The position numbers and the translations under genes were made by a program. A DNA stretch of 64,000 bases. It comes from Motilibacter peucedani (lineage in GTDB: Bacteria > Actinomycetota > Actinomycetes > Motilibacterales > Motilibacteraceae). Position 1 is the first letter of the stretch, and every line of letters starts with the position of its first letter. Where the stretch lies: the NCBI RefSeq assembly GCF_003634695.1, contig NZ_RBWV01000012.1:124001-188000 (forward strand), in the 5' to 3' direction. A model generated the notes under the pieces. The model saw only the letters and a program-made list of their open reading frames with translations. It did no database searches and was not told where the DNA came from. Of the stretch, positions 54,816 through 64,000 are shown piece after piece.

Positions 54816-57190
54816 GCGGGTCGGAGGCGCTCGGGTCGAGCCGGCGCACGGGCCCGCCCGTCGCGTCCGAGCCGGCGGAGCCGCCGGACCTCCGGCTGGT
54901 GGGCCCGGCGCTCACCGCGTGGGCGGGGGCCGCGGCCGGGGTGCGCCTGCCGCTCGTCCTCACGGCCTCGCTCGCGGTGGTGCTCGCGGTGACGGGCGTG
55001 CCGGCGGTCGTGCGCGGCCGGACCACCCTGGTGCGCGGTGCGGCCCTCTGCGCCGTGGTCGGGGCGGTCGCGCTCGCCGTGGGCGGGCTGCGGCTCGCGC
55101 CGGTGCGCTCCGGTCCGGTGGTCCGGCTCGCCCAGGAGTCGGCGAGCGCCTCGGCCGAGCTCGTGGTCACCGGCGACCCCGTGCGCCACGCCGGGCGCAC
55201 CCACGGCCAGCAGCGCAGCGCCGACCTGGTGGTCGTGCCGGCCCGCGTCGAGCGGGTCGTCTCTCGGGGCCGCGTGGCCGTCGTCCGGCTGCCCCTCACC
55301 GTGCTCGCCACCGGCCCGGGGTGGGAGGCGCTCCTGCCCGGCACCCGGGTCGCCGCCGACGGCCGGCTCGGGACGCCGCAGCGCGGGGAGCCGGTCGCCG
55401 GAGTCCTCTCCGTCCACACGGCCCCCCGGGTGCTGCGCGGGCCAGGTGCCGCCCAGCGCGCCGCCGGCCGCCTGCGCGCAGGACTTCGCCGGGCCGTCGA
55501 GGGGCTGCCTGCACCCGAGCGCGGGCTGGTGCCCGGACTCGTCGACGGCGACACCTCCCAGCTGCCTGACGACGTCGCCCAGGACTTCACGACCGCGGGG
55601 CTCACCCACCTCACCGCCGTCTCCGGCGCCAACGTCGCCTTCGTCGTCGGCGCTGCGCTCCTCCTGGCCCGCCGGCTGCGCGTACGCGGTGCAGCCCTCC
55701 CGCTCGTCGGCCTCCTCGCGCTCGCAGGCTTCGTCGAGCTGGCGCGCCCGCAGCCCAGCGTCCTGCGGGCCGCCGTCATGGGCGTGGTCGCCCTGGTGGC
55801 GCTCGCCTCCGGGCGCGCACGGTCGGGCATCCCCGCCCTGGCGTGCGCGGTGCTGGTGCTGGTGCTGCTCGACCCCTGGCAGTCGGTGTCGTTCGGGTTC
55901 GCGCTCTCGGTGGTCGCCACCGCCGCTCTGCTGGTCGTCGCACCTCCGGTCACCGACGCGCTGACTCGCCGCCGCGTACCCCTGCCGGTGGCCGCCGCGC
56001 TCGCCGTGCCGGTCGCAGCGGCCCTGCTCACCGCACCGATCACGGTGCTGCTCTCCGGCGGGGTCAGTCTCGCCTCGGTGCCGGCCAACCTGCTGGTCGC
56101 GCCCGCCGTGGCGCCCGCGACGCTGCTCGGCGTCGCCGCGGCGGTCGTGTCGGTGCCGCTGCCCCCGGTGGCCGCGGTGCTCGGCAGCCTCGCGGGAGTG
56201 CCGGCTGCGGAGATCGTGACGGTCGCCCGGGTCGCGGCCTCCGTGCCGGGCGGCACGATCGCCTGGGCGCCCACCGCCGCGGGTGCCGCGGTGCTCGCCC
56301 TGCTGCTGCTCGCCGGGGTGCTCGTCCTGCCGGCGGTGCTGTCGCGACGCCTGCCGCGCGCTGTCGCGGTCGCCGGCGCGTGCGCCCTGCTCGCCCAGCC
56401 GGTGGTCGCGCCGCACTGGCCGCCGGGCGACTGGCTGCTGGTGGCCTGCGACGTCGGGCAGGGCGACGCCCTGGTGCTGCGCGGCGACCGCTCGGGAGCG
56501 GTCGTGGTCGATGCCGGCCCCGACCCGCGGGCGGTCGACGCCTGCCTGCGCGACCTCGGCGTCCGGCGGGTGGCCGAGGTCGTGCTCACCCACTTCCACG
56601 CCGACCACGTCGAGGGCTTGCCGGGCGTGCTGCGCCACCGCAGCGTGGCCGAGGTGACGGTCACGACGCTGCCCGACCCCTCAGCCGAAGTGGCCCGCGT
56701 CCGCGGGTGGGCGCGGGCGGCCGGGGTCCCGCTGCGCACGGTGCAGGTCGGCGAGGTCCGCTCGGTCGGTGGCGCCCGGTGGCGGGTGCTGGCCCCGCTG
56801 CACGCCGCGGCCGAAGCAGGGCCCAACAACGCCAGCATCGTGCTGCTGGTGCAGGTGGCCGGCCTCCGCGTGCTGCTGACCGGCGACGTCGAGCCGCCCG
56901 CTCAGCAGGCTTTGATGGCCCGCGCCGCCGAGACCCTCGGCGGGCCCGTCGACGTGCTCAAGGTGCCGCACCACGGGTCGGCCAACCAGGACCCGGCGTT
57001 CCTCTCCTACCTGCACCCGCGCATCTCGCTGGTCAGCGTCGGGCTGGGCAACGACTACGGCCACCCGGCGCCCGCCACAGTGGCGTCGCTGACCCGGCTG
57101 GGCTCGCTGGTCGGACGCACCGACCGCGACGGCGACCTCGCCGTGGTCGTCCGCCACGGCTCGCCCGCCCTCGTCCGGCGGGGCACGTAG
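54812..57190 (+). CDS. comEC: ComEC/Rec2 DNA-uptake membrane protein
   Basis: The 792-residue protein has several N-terminal helices, the ComEC competence domain (about 230-500, PAPERGLVPGLVDGDTSQLP, LTHLTAVSGANVAFV) and a C-terminal metallo-beta-lactamase domain (about 545-792) with VGQGDALVL, LTHFHADHVEGLPG and LKVPHHGSANQ. In competent bacteria it carries single-stranded DNA across the membrane. All expected domains are present. The GTG at 54812 overlaps the comEA stop. Whether the organism is naturally transformable cannot be told. Confidence 0.94.
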   Translation: MSGSEALGSSRRTGPPVASEPAEPPDLRLVGPALTAWAGAAAGVRLPLVLTASLAVVLAVTGVPAVVRGRTTLVRGAALCAVVGAVALAVGGLRLAPVRSGPVVRLAQESASASAELVVTGDPVRHAGRTHGQQRSADLVVVPARVERVVSRGRVAVVRLPLTVLATGPGWEALLPGTRVAADGRLGTPQRGEPVAGVLSVHTAPRVLRGPGAAQRAAGRLRAGLRRAVEGLPAPERGLVPGLVDGDTSQLPDDVAQDFTTAGLTHLTAVSGANVAFVVGAALLLARRLRVRGAALPLVGLLALAGFVELARPQPSVLRAAVMGVVALVALASGRARSGIPALACAVLVLVLLDPWQSVSFGFALSVVATAALLVVAPPVTDALTRRRVPLPVAAALAVPVAAALLTAPITVLLSGGVSLASVPANLLVAPAVAPATLLGVAAAVVSVPLPPVAAVLGSLAGVPAAEIVTVARVAASVPGGTIAWAPTAAGAAVLALLLLAGVLVLPAVLSRRLPRAVAVAGACALLAQPVVAPHWPPGDWLLVACDVGQGDALVLRGDRSGAVVVDAGPDPRAVDACLRDLGVRRVAEVVLTHFHADHVEGLPGVLRHRSVAEVTVTTLPDPSAEVARVRGWARAAGVPLRTVQVGEVRSVGGARWRVLAPLHAAAEAGPNNASIVLLVQVAGLRVLLTGDVEPPAQQALMARAAETLGGPVDVLKVPHHGSANQDPAFLSYLHPRISLVSVGLGNDYGHPAPATVASLTRLGSLVGRTDRDGDLAVVVRHGSPALVRRGT

Positions 57191-57232
57191 CCTGTGCACG
57201 TCCCCAGCCCGCTCGCCCACGGAGGCAGGACC

Positions 57233-59164
57233 ATGCGCATGGCGCCGCGCTCGGCCCTCGACGTCGCCGAGCGGGTGCTCGCCGACGAGCCGGAGCACCG
57301 GCGCGCCACCTTCGGCCTGCGCCTCGACCGCTGGTGGGGCGACCTCGCCGACGGGCTGCGGGCGCCCTACGGCGAGGCCGCCGACGCACTGGCCCTGCGG
57401 CTGGTCGAGCTCGCCGCGGGCGCCTTCGCCCGTCGTGACCCCGAGCTGGCCCGCCTCGACGAGGTGCGCACGCTGGCGCCCGACTGGTTCCAGGAGTCCT
57501 CGATGCTGGGCTACGCGGCCTACGCCGACCGGTTCGCCGGTGACCTGGCCGGGGTGCGTGCGAAGGTGCCCTACCTGCGCGAGCTCGGTGTCACCTACCT
57601 GCACCTGATGCCGCTGCTGCAGCCGCGCGAGGGCGACAGCGACGGTGGCTACGCCGTGGCCGACTACCGCACGGTGCGCCCCGACCTCGGGTCGCTCGCC
57701 GACCTGTCGGCGCTCGCCGCCGACCTGCGGGCCGAGGGCGTCAGCCTCGTGCTCGACCTGGTGCTCAACCACGTCGCCCGTGAGCACGAGTGGGCCGAGG
57801 CGGCCCGCGCCGGCGATCCCCGCTACCGCGCTTACTTCCGCGTGTTCCCCGACCGCACCGAGCCCGACGAGTTCGAGCGCACGCTGCCCGAGGTCTTCCC
57901 CGACTTCGCGCCCGGCAACTTCACCTGGGACGACGGGCTCGACGCGTGGACGTGGACGACGTTCAACGCCTTCCAGTGGGACCTCGACTGGTCCAACCCC
58001 GACGTCTTCGCCGAGTACGCCGACATCGTGCTGTTCCTCGCCAACGCCGGCGTCGAGGTGCTCCGCCTCGACGCGATCGCCTTCCTGTGGAAGCGGCTCG
58101 GCACCAGCTGCCAGAACCAGCACGAGGTCCACGCCATCACCCAGGCGCTGCGCGCGGTCGTGCGCATCGCCTGCCCCGCCGTGGTGTTCAAGGCCGAAGC
58201 GATCGTCGGGCCGGGCGACCTCGTGCACTACCTGGGCACCGGCCAGCACCACGGCAAGGTGAGCGACCTCGCCTACCACAACAGCCTGATGGTGCAGTTC
58301 TGGTCGATGCTGGCGGCGCGCGACGTGACGCTGGCGGCGCACGCGCTGAGGGCGCTCCCGCCGGTGCCGAGCACCACTGCCTGGGTCACCTACGTGCGCT
58401 GCCACGACGACATCGGCTGGGCGGTCGACGACGCCGACGCCGCAGCGGTCGGGCTCTCGGGGCCCGGCCACCGGGCGTTCCTGTCCGACTGGTACAGCGG
58501 GGCGTTCCCCGGCTCGTGGGCACGCGGGCTCGTCTTCCAGGCCAACGAGGCCACCGGTGACCGACGCATCAGCGGCACGGCGGCGAGCCTGCTGGGCGTC
58601 GAGGCCGGCGAGCCGGAGCGGGCCGTCGACCGGCTGCTCCTCGGGCACGCGCTCGTGCTCGGGTGGGGCGGTGTGCCCGTCGTCTGGATGGGCGACGAGC
58701 TCGCCCTGCCCAACGACCCGGCGTGGGCCGATGAGCCGGGCCACGAGACGGACAACCGGTGGGTGCACCGCCCGCGGATGGACTGGGAGGCGGCGCAGCG
58801 GCGCAGCGAGCCGGGCGCGCGAGAGCAGCGGATGTTCGACGGGCTGGCGCGGATGGCGCGGGCGCGCGCCGGTCTCCCGCACCTGCACGCGTCGGTGGCC
58901 GCCGAGGTGCTCGAGCCGGCCGACCCGGGCGTGCTGCCCGTCCTGCGCCGTCACCCGGAGGGCCCGATGCTCGGGCTCTACAACGTCACCGACGAGTGGC
59001 GCCCGTGGCCGGTCGACCGGCTGGTCGAGCTCGGGCTGCACCGAGACCTGCTCGACGCGCTCGCCGGAGCTGCCGTCGAGCCCTCGCCGGACGGTGCCGT
59101 GTGGCTCGCGCCCTACGCAGCGCTCTGGGTGGTGTCGGCACCGGCTCGTACGCTGTCGCCGTGA
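57233..59164 (+). CDS. Amylosucrase (GH13_4)
   Basis: The 643-residue enzyme makes alpha-glucan from sucrose, releasing fructose. Catalytic residues are nucleophile Asp280 (LRLDAIAF), acid/base Glu322 (FKAEAIVG) and Asp392 in the amylosucrase hallmark HDDIGW. The (beta/alpha)8 barrel also shows [21 protein letters not shown]-type B-domain start. No signal peptide, so it acts inside the cell. The ATG at 57233 has GGAGG seven bases upstream. It lies between comEC and holA, which are usually adjacent, and its stop overlaps the holA start (GTGA). Confidence 0.93.
   Translation: MRMAPRSALDVAERVLADEPEHRRATFGLRLDRWWGDLADGLRAPYGEAADALALRLVELAAGAFARRDPELARLDEVRTLAPDWFQESSMLGYAAYADRFAGDLAGVRAKVPYLRELGVTYLHLMPLLQPREGDSDGGYAVADYRTVRPDLGSLADLSALAADLRAEGVSLVLDLVLNHVAREHEWAEAARAGDPRYRAYFRVFPDRTEPDEFERTLPEVFPDFAPGNFTWDDGLDAWTWTTFNAFQWDLDWSNPDVFAEYADIVLFLANAGVEVLRLDAIAFLWKRLGTSCQNQHEVHAITQALRAVVRIACPAVVFKAEAIVGPGDLVHYLGTGQHHGKVSDLAYHNSLMVQFWSMLAARDVTLAAHALRALPPVPSTTAWVTYVRCHDDIGWAVDDADAAAVGLSGPGHRAFLSDWYSGAFPGSWARGLVFQANEATGDRRISGTAASLLGVEAGEPERAVDRLLLGHALVLGWGGVPVVWMGDELALPNDPAWADEPGHETDNRWVHRPRMDWEAAQRRSEPGAREQRMFDGLARMARARAGLPHLHASVAAEVLEPADPGVLPVLRRHPEGPMLGLYNVTDEWRPWPVDRLVELGLHRDLLDALAGAAVEPSPDGAVWLAPYAALWVVSAPARTLSP
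59149..59154 (+). promoter_or_regulatory. Candidate -10 element for holA
   Basis: TACGCT followed by six bases and GTG 59161, inside the end of the amylosucrase gene. It would give holA its own leaderless transcript. Confidence 0.35.
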
Positions 59165-60144
59165 CCCCGCCCGCCGCCCCTCCCAGCGCTCCTCCGGCCG
59201 TGACGCTCGTGCTGGGTCCCGATGAGCTGCTGGTCGAGCGCGCGGTCGACGCGGTGGTCCGCCGTGCCCGCGACCTCGACCCCGGCACCGAGCTGCACAC
59301 GTTCCAGGCCTCCGAGCTGGAGGGCGGCACGCTCGCCGCGGCGGTCAGCCCGTCGCTGTTCGAGGAGCGCCGGGTCGTCGTGGTGCACGGGCTGGCCGAG
59401 GCGGGGGAGGCCGCCGTCGCCGAGGTGCTGGCGGCGCTGCGCGACCCGGCCGACGACGTGGCCCTCGTGCTGACGCACCGCGGCGGCGCGCGGGGCAAGA
59501 AGGTCGTCGACGCTGCCAAGGCGGTCGGCGCCGCTGTCGTGGCCTGCGACGAGGTGCGCAAGCGCGGCGACAAGCTCGCGTTCGTGCGCGACGAGTTCCG
59601 GCGGGCCGGCGGCGGGTCGCGCAGCCGCATCGCCGAGGACGCCGCCGAGGCGCTGCTCGAGTCGGTGGGCGGCGACCTGCGCTCGCTCGCAGCGGCGTGC
59701 AGCCAGCTCGCCAGCGACGTGGACGGTCCGGTGACGCTCGCCGCGGTGCGCCGCTACTACGACGGGCGCGCGGAGGTCAGCGGGTTCACGGTCGCCGACG
59801 CCGCGGTCGAGGGGCGCACGGGCGACGCGCTGGTCGCGCTGCGCTGGGCGCTGCAGACCGGCACCGACCCCGTGCTCGTGACCGCGGCCGTCGCCGGCGC
59901 GCTGCGCAGCATCGTGCGGGTCGGCAGCGCCGGCCGGGGGGCACGCGCGGCCGACGTGGGTCTACCGCCGTGGAAGCTCGAGACCGTGCGCCGACAGGCC
60001 CGTGCGTGGAGCCCCGAGGCGCTCGCCGCCGCGATCCGTGAGGTCGCGCGAGCCGATGTGCAGGTCAAGGGCGGCGAGGCCGAGCCGGGGTTCGCCATCG
60101 AGCGGGCCGTCGTGGCCGTCGCCCGCCTGCGCGACGCGGGCTGA
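59161..60144 (+). CDS. holA: DNA polymerase III subunit delta
   Basis: The 327-residue clamp-loader subunit opens the beta clamp. It has the delta layout: [23 protein letters not shown] (about 14-36), [12 protein letters not shown], and the helical lid/collar with [13 protein letters not shown] and [23 protein letters not shown]. The N-terminus ([12 protein letters not shown]) is Pro-rich. The GTG at 59161 overlaps the amylosucrase stop. It is convergent with rpsT, with a hairpin between. Confidence 0.92.
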   Translation: MTPPAAPPSAPPAVTLVLGPDELLVERAVDAVVRRARDLDPGTELHTFQASELEGGTLAAAVSPSLFEERRVVVVHGLAEAGEAAVAEVLAALRDPADDVALVLTHRGGARGKKVVDAAKAVGAAVVACDEVRKRGDKLAFVRDEFRRAGGGSRSRIAEDAAEALLESVGGDLRSLAAACSQLASDVDGPVTLAAVRRYYDGRAEVSGFTVADAAVEGRTGDALVALRWALQTGTDPVLVTAAVAGALRSIVRVGSAGRGARAADVGLPPWKLETVRRQARAWSPEALAAAIREVARADVQVKGGEAEPGFAIERAVVAVARLRDAG

Positions 60145-60187
60145 GCCCAGCGCGACCGCTGCTGAGCCCACCGCTCGGGGACGCCGA

Positions 60188-60214
60188 AGACCGCCCGGGG
60201 GTCCCTGGCGGTCT
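60188..60214. terminator. Hairpin between convergent holA and rpsT
   Basis: An 8-bp perfect stem (60188-60195 with 60207-60214) with an 11-base loop in the 98-base gap. Confidence 0.55.
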
Positions 60215-60242
60215 GGACGTGCAGAGCGGGAGGGTGAGCGCC

Positions 60243-60509
60243 CTAGGCGCTCAGCGACTCCGAGCGCTTGCTGATCGCGGACTTGCGGTTCGCGGCCTGG
60301 TTCTTGTGGATGACGCCCTTGCTGGCCGCCTTGTCGAGCAGGCGGTTGGCCGAGCGGGCCAGCGTCGACGCCTCGGCGGTGTTGCCGGCGTCGGCGGCCT
60401 CGCGGAACTTGCGGATCGCCGTCTTGAGGGACGACTTGACGGCCTTGTTGCGCAGGCGCGCCGCTTCGTTCTGCCGGTTGCGCTTGATCTGGGACTTGAT
60501 GTTCGCCAC
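60243..60509 (-). CDS. rpsT: 30S ribosomal protein S20
   Basis: The 88-residue basic, helical protein begins [30 protein letters not shown] in family style and ends [15 protein letters not shown], binding 16S rRNA. The ATG at 60509 is preceded by GGCGAGGCA about eight bases upstream. A TAGCCT box on the same strand at 60605-60600 may be its -10. It is divergent from lepA. The opposite orientation to holA is the usual arrangement in actinobacteria. Confidence 0.96.
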   Translation of the reverse strand: MANIKSQIKRNRQNEAARLRNKAVKSSLKTAIRKFREAADAGNTAEASTLARSANRLLDKAASKGVIHKNQAANRKSAISKRSESLSA

Positions 60510-60769
60510 GGAGTAGTGCCTCGCCGGTGTCGAGCGGACGTCTGGTGTGTCGCAGGAGGGCTCCGGCCCAGGAGGCCGGGTCCATCGGTGCGACTGCTCA
60601 GGCTACCAGCCGGCCGCTCCGCCGCCCAAATCCCGGCTGCGCCCCGGGCAGCGCGCCAGCCGGACCCCGCTCGCGGGCGCCCAGCGTGCGACCATGGACG
60701 TGCTCGCGCCCGCGCGACCCGCCGGGCGTGGCCCGTTGCGCCCGACTCCCCGAGAGGCCCTGCATCCCC

Positions 60770-62632
<1,863 letters not shown>

Positions 62633-62689
62633 CCCGCCCCGCTCGACCCGTCCGCGGCGCGACCAGCGCGTACGAGCGGTGGCAAGGAC

Positions 62690-62945
62690 GCCCCAGCGGT
62701 AGCGCAGCTGCCACCGCCGGCCCGCAGCTGCTACCGCTGAGGTCGAGGTTCCTACCTCTGCTAGCACGGCGTACGCCGTGAGGCGGCGTGCCAGCCCTGA
62801 CGAGCGCGCTGGCGGGTGGGCGGTAGCGGAGCCGGCCCAGCGGTAGCCCTCCCGCTACCGCCGGCCCGCAGCTGCTACCGCCGAAGTCGAGCCTCCAACC
62901 GCCGGCCCGCATCTGCTACCGCCGAGGTCGACGTCGCGACCGCCG
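62690..62945. repeat. Intergenic cluster of 33-bp repeats and GCTACCGC palindromes
   Basis: Three copies of a 33-bp unit (62714-62746, 62858-62890, 62899-62931) differ at only a few bases and start CCGCCGGCCCGCA. Around them GCTACCGC occurs four times and its complement GCGGTAGC three times (62696, 62820, 62840), so large hairpins can form. The 338-base region 62633-62970 after lepA has no gene that I can support. Its right end touches the 3' end of the GGDEF-EAL gene. Confidence 0.85.
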
Positions 62946-62970
62946 ACCCAGGGCAGAGCGCGGTACGCGG

Positions 62971-64000
62971 TCAGGCCGTGGGCGCCTGCTGCGCCGTGCC
63001 GCCCGCGACGCTGAGCCGGCGGCGGCCGCGCTCGCTGGCGAGCAGGTCGATGTAGCGGTGCGGCGCTCCGAGCCAGCCGGGCACCAGCTCGGGGTCGAGC
63101 GGGCGGGAGAGCCAGTAGCCCTGGGCGGTGTCGCAGCCGATCTGGCGCAGCCGCTGCCAGGTGCGCTCGTCCTCGACCCCCTCGGCGACGACCGCCAGGC
63201 GCAGCGTGTGCACGAGGTTGACCAGCGCGCAGACGATGGCATCGTCGTCGGCGACCTCCGACATGCCCATGACGAAGGACTTGTCGATCTTGACCTCGTC
63301 GACGGGCAGCTGGCGCAGGTAGGTCAGCGAGGACTGGCCGGCGCCGAGGTCGTCGATCGACAGGCGCACCCCCAGCGCCCGCAGGTCGTGGAGCACGCGC
63401 AGCGCGTGCGCCGGGTCGCGCATGACCGCGCCCTCGGTGATCTCGAGCGTGAGCCGGTGCGGCGGGATGCCGGCGAGCTCGAGGTGGCGGCGCACGCCCT
63501 GCACGAAGTCGGTGTCGTGCAGCGTCGGGGGCGAGACGTTGACGGCGACGGAGACGTAGCTGCCCTGGTCCTGCCACGCGCGGCACTGGCGCAGGCTCGT
63601 GGCGAGCACCCAGTCGGTGAGGTCGCTGATGAGCCCGACCTGCTCCGCGACCGGGATGAACGTGTCGGGCCCGACGACCCCGCGCACCGGGTCGTGCCAG
63701 CGGATGAGCGCCTCGAGGCTGGTGACCCGGCCCTCGACGATGCTGACCTTGGGCTGGTACTGCAGCCGGAACTCCTCGTTGAGCAGTGCCCAGCGCAGGT
63801 CGCTCACCAGGGCCAGGCGGGCGGCGCTGTTGACGTCGGCGCGCGGGGTGTAGACCTGCGCGGGCGTGCGGGTCGACTTGGCGTAGTACATCGCCACGTC
63901 GGCGCAGCGCAGCAGCGCCTCGGAGGTCGTGCCGTGCTGCGGGCTCACGGCGATGCCGGTGCTCGCCTCCATCCGGAACGAGATGCCCGACATCGGCAGC
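62971..64000 (-). CDS. GGDEF-EAL signalling protein, C-terminal part (5' end outside window)
   Basis: The frame continues past the right edge. The visible ~342 residues are the end of a GGDEF domain (TGIAVSPQHGTTSEALLRCADVAMYYAK) and a complete EAL domain. The EAL residues for c-di-GMP hydrolysis are all present: EALIR, NVSP, LEITE, SIDDLGAG, KIDKSF, AEGVED and QGYWLSRP. Phosphodiesterase activity is therefore expected; the state of the GGDEF motif cannot be seen. The C-terminal tail is Arg/Ala-rich. Confidence 0.92.
   Translation of the reverse strand, partial: LPMSGISFRMEASTGIAVSPQHGTTSEALLRCADVAMYYAKSTRTPAQVYTPRADVNSAARLALVSDLRWALLNEEFRLQYQPKVSIVEGRVTSLEALIRWHDPVRGVVGPDTFIPVAEQVGLISDLTDWVLATSLRQCRAWQDQGSYVSVAVNVSPPTLHDTDFVQGVRRHLELAGIPPHRLTLEITEGAVMRDPAHALRVLHDLRALGVRLSIDDLGAGQSSLTYLRQLPVDEVKIDKSFVMGMSEVADDDAIVCALVNLVHTLRLAVVAEGVEDERTWQRLRQIGCDTAQGYWLSRPLDPELVPGWLGAPHRYIDLLASERGRRRLSVAGGTAQQAPTA

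Noticed and set aside
62690-62945. 33-bp repeats considered as a CRISPR array
   Set aside because: Spacing is irregular (8 and 111 bases), copies occur with inverted fragments, and there are no cas genes.

Overview
The window is a contiguous stretch of a high-GC Gram-positive (actinobacterial) chromosome. The evidence is the strong G/C bias at third codon positions, the many GTG starts, genes joined by 4-bp ATGA/GTGA overlaps, and a conserved actinobacterial gene order: folC, DUF4233, ndk, mreBCD, mrdA, rodA, a TIGR03960/TIGR03936 pair, rne, rplU, rpmA, obg, proB, proA, nadD, rsfS, a histidine phosphatase, leuS, degV, comEA, comEC, holA, rpsT, lepA. The same backbone is known from Streptomyces and relatives. 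A chemoreceptor-like protein and several c-di-GMP-type proteins suggest a regulated, possibly motile lifestyle. I cannot place the genus.

Layout. 1-6.1 kb: end of folC, then a minus-strand MacAB-like efflux operon with two small envelope proteins, then hsp20 behind a CIRCE operator. 6.2-13.1 kb: DUF4233, ndk and the cell-elongation operon mreB-mreC-mreD-mrdA-rodA, with a repeat-rich gap before mreB. 13.2-16.4 kb: minus-strand chemoreceptor-like protein and a secreted PQQ-type sugar dehydrogenase carrying lectin and Fn3 domains. 16.5-32.8 kb: housekeeping block (radical SAM pair, RNase E/G, L21, L27, Obg, proline synthesis, NAD synthesis, ribosome silencing, tRNA-Ala), interrupted by an alpha/beta hydrolase and an EAL-HDOD protein.

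32.8-49.8 kb is mostly accessory: a HEAT-like protein, a secreted four-cysteine protein, an XRE/MmyB-like regulator divergent from an MFS pump, a large secreted GH31 glycosidase, a protealysin-like protease followed by an emfourin-like inhibitor, a DUF2254/DUF421 pair that looks compositionally foreign, a CE7 esterase, RecQ, and a degenerate GGDEF membrane protein. 49.9-62.6 kb returns to the backbone: leuS behind a short Leu-rich leader peptide and attenuator-like hairpins, degV, comEA-comEC, an inserted amylosucrase gene, holA, rpsT and lepA. The right edge has an intergenic repeat cluster and the C-terminal part of a GGDEF-EAL protein.

How the genes work together. MreBCD, PBP2 and RodA form the lateral-wall elongation machine. 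ProB and ProA are the first two steps of proline synthesis; they are separated by a small acidic protein and a methyltransferase. The most striking regulatory element is the leuS leader (49862-49973). Its stop codon directly abuts the 5' arm of a possible antiterminator, which fits ribosome-mediated attenuation by leucine. A second theme is a repeated TANNNT-N6-8-RTG arrangement at several genes, the signature of leaderless transcripts.
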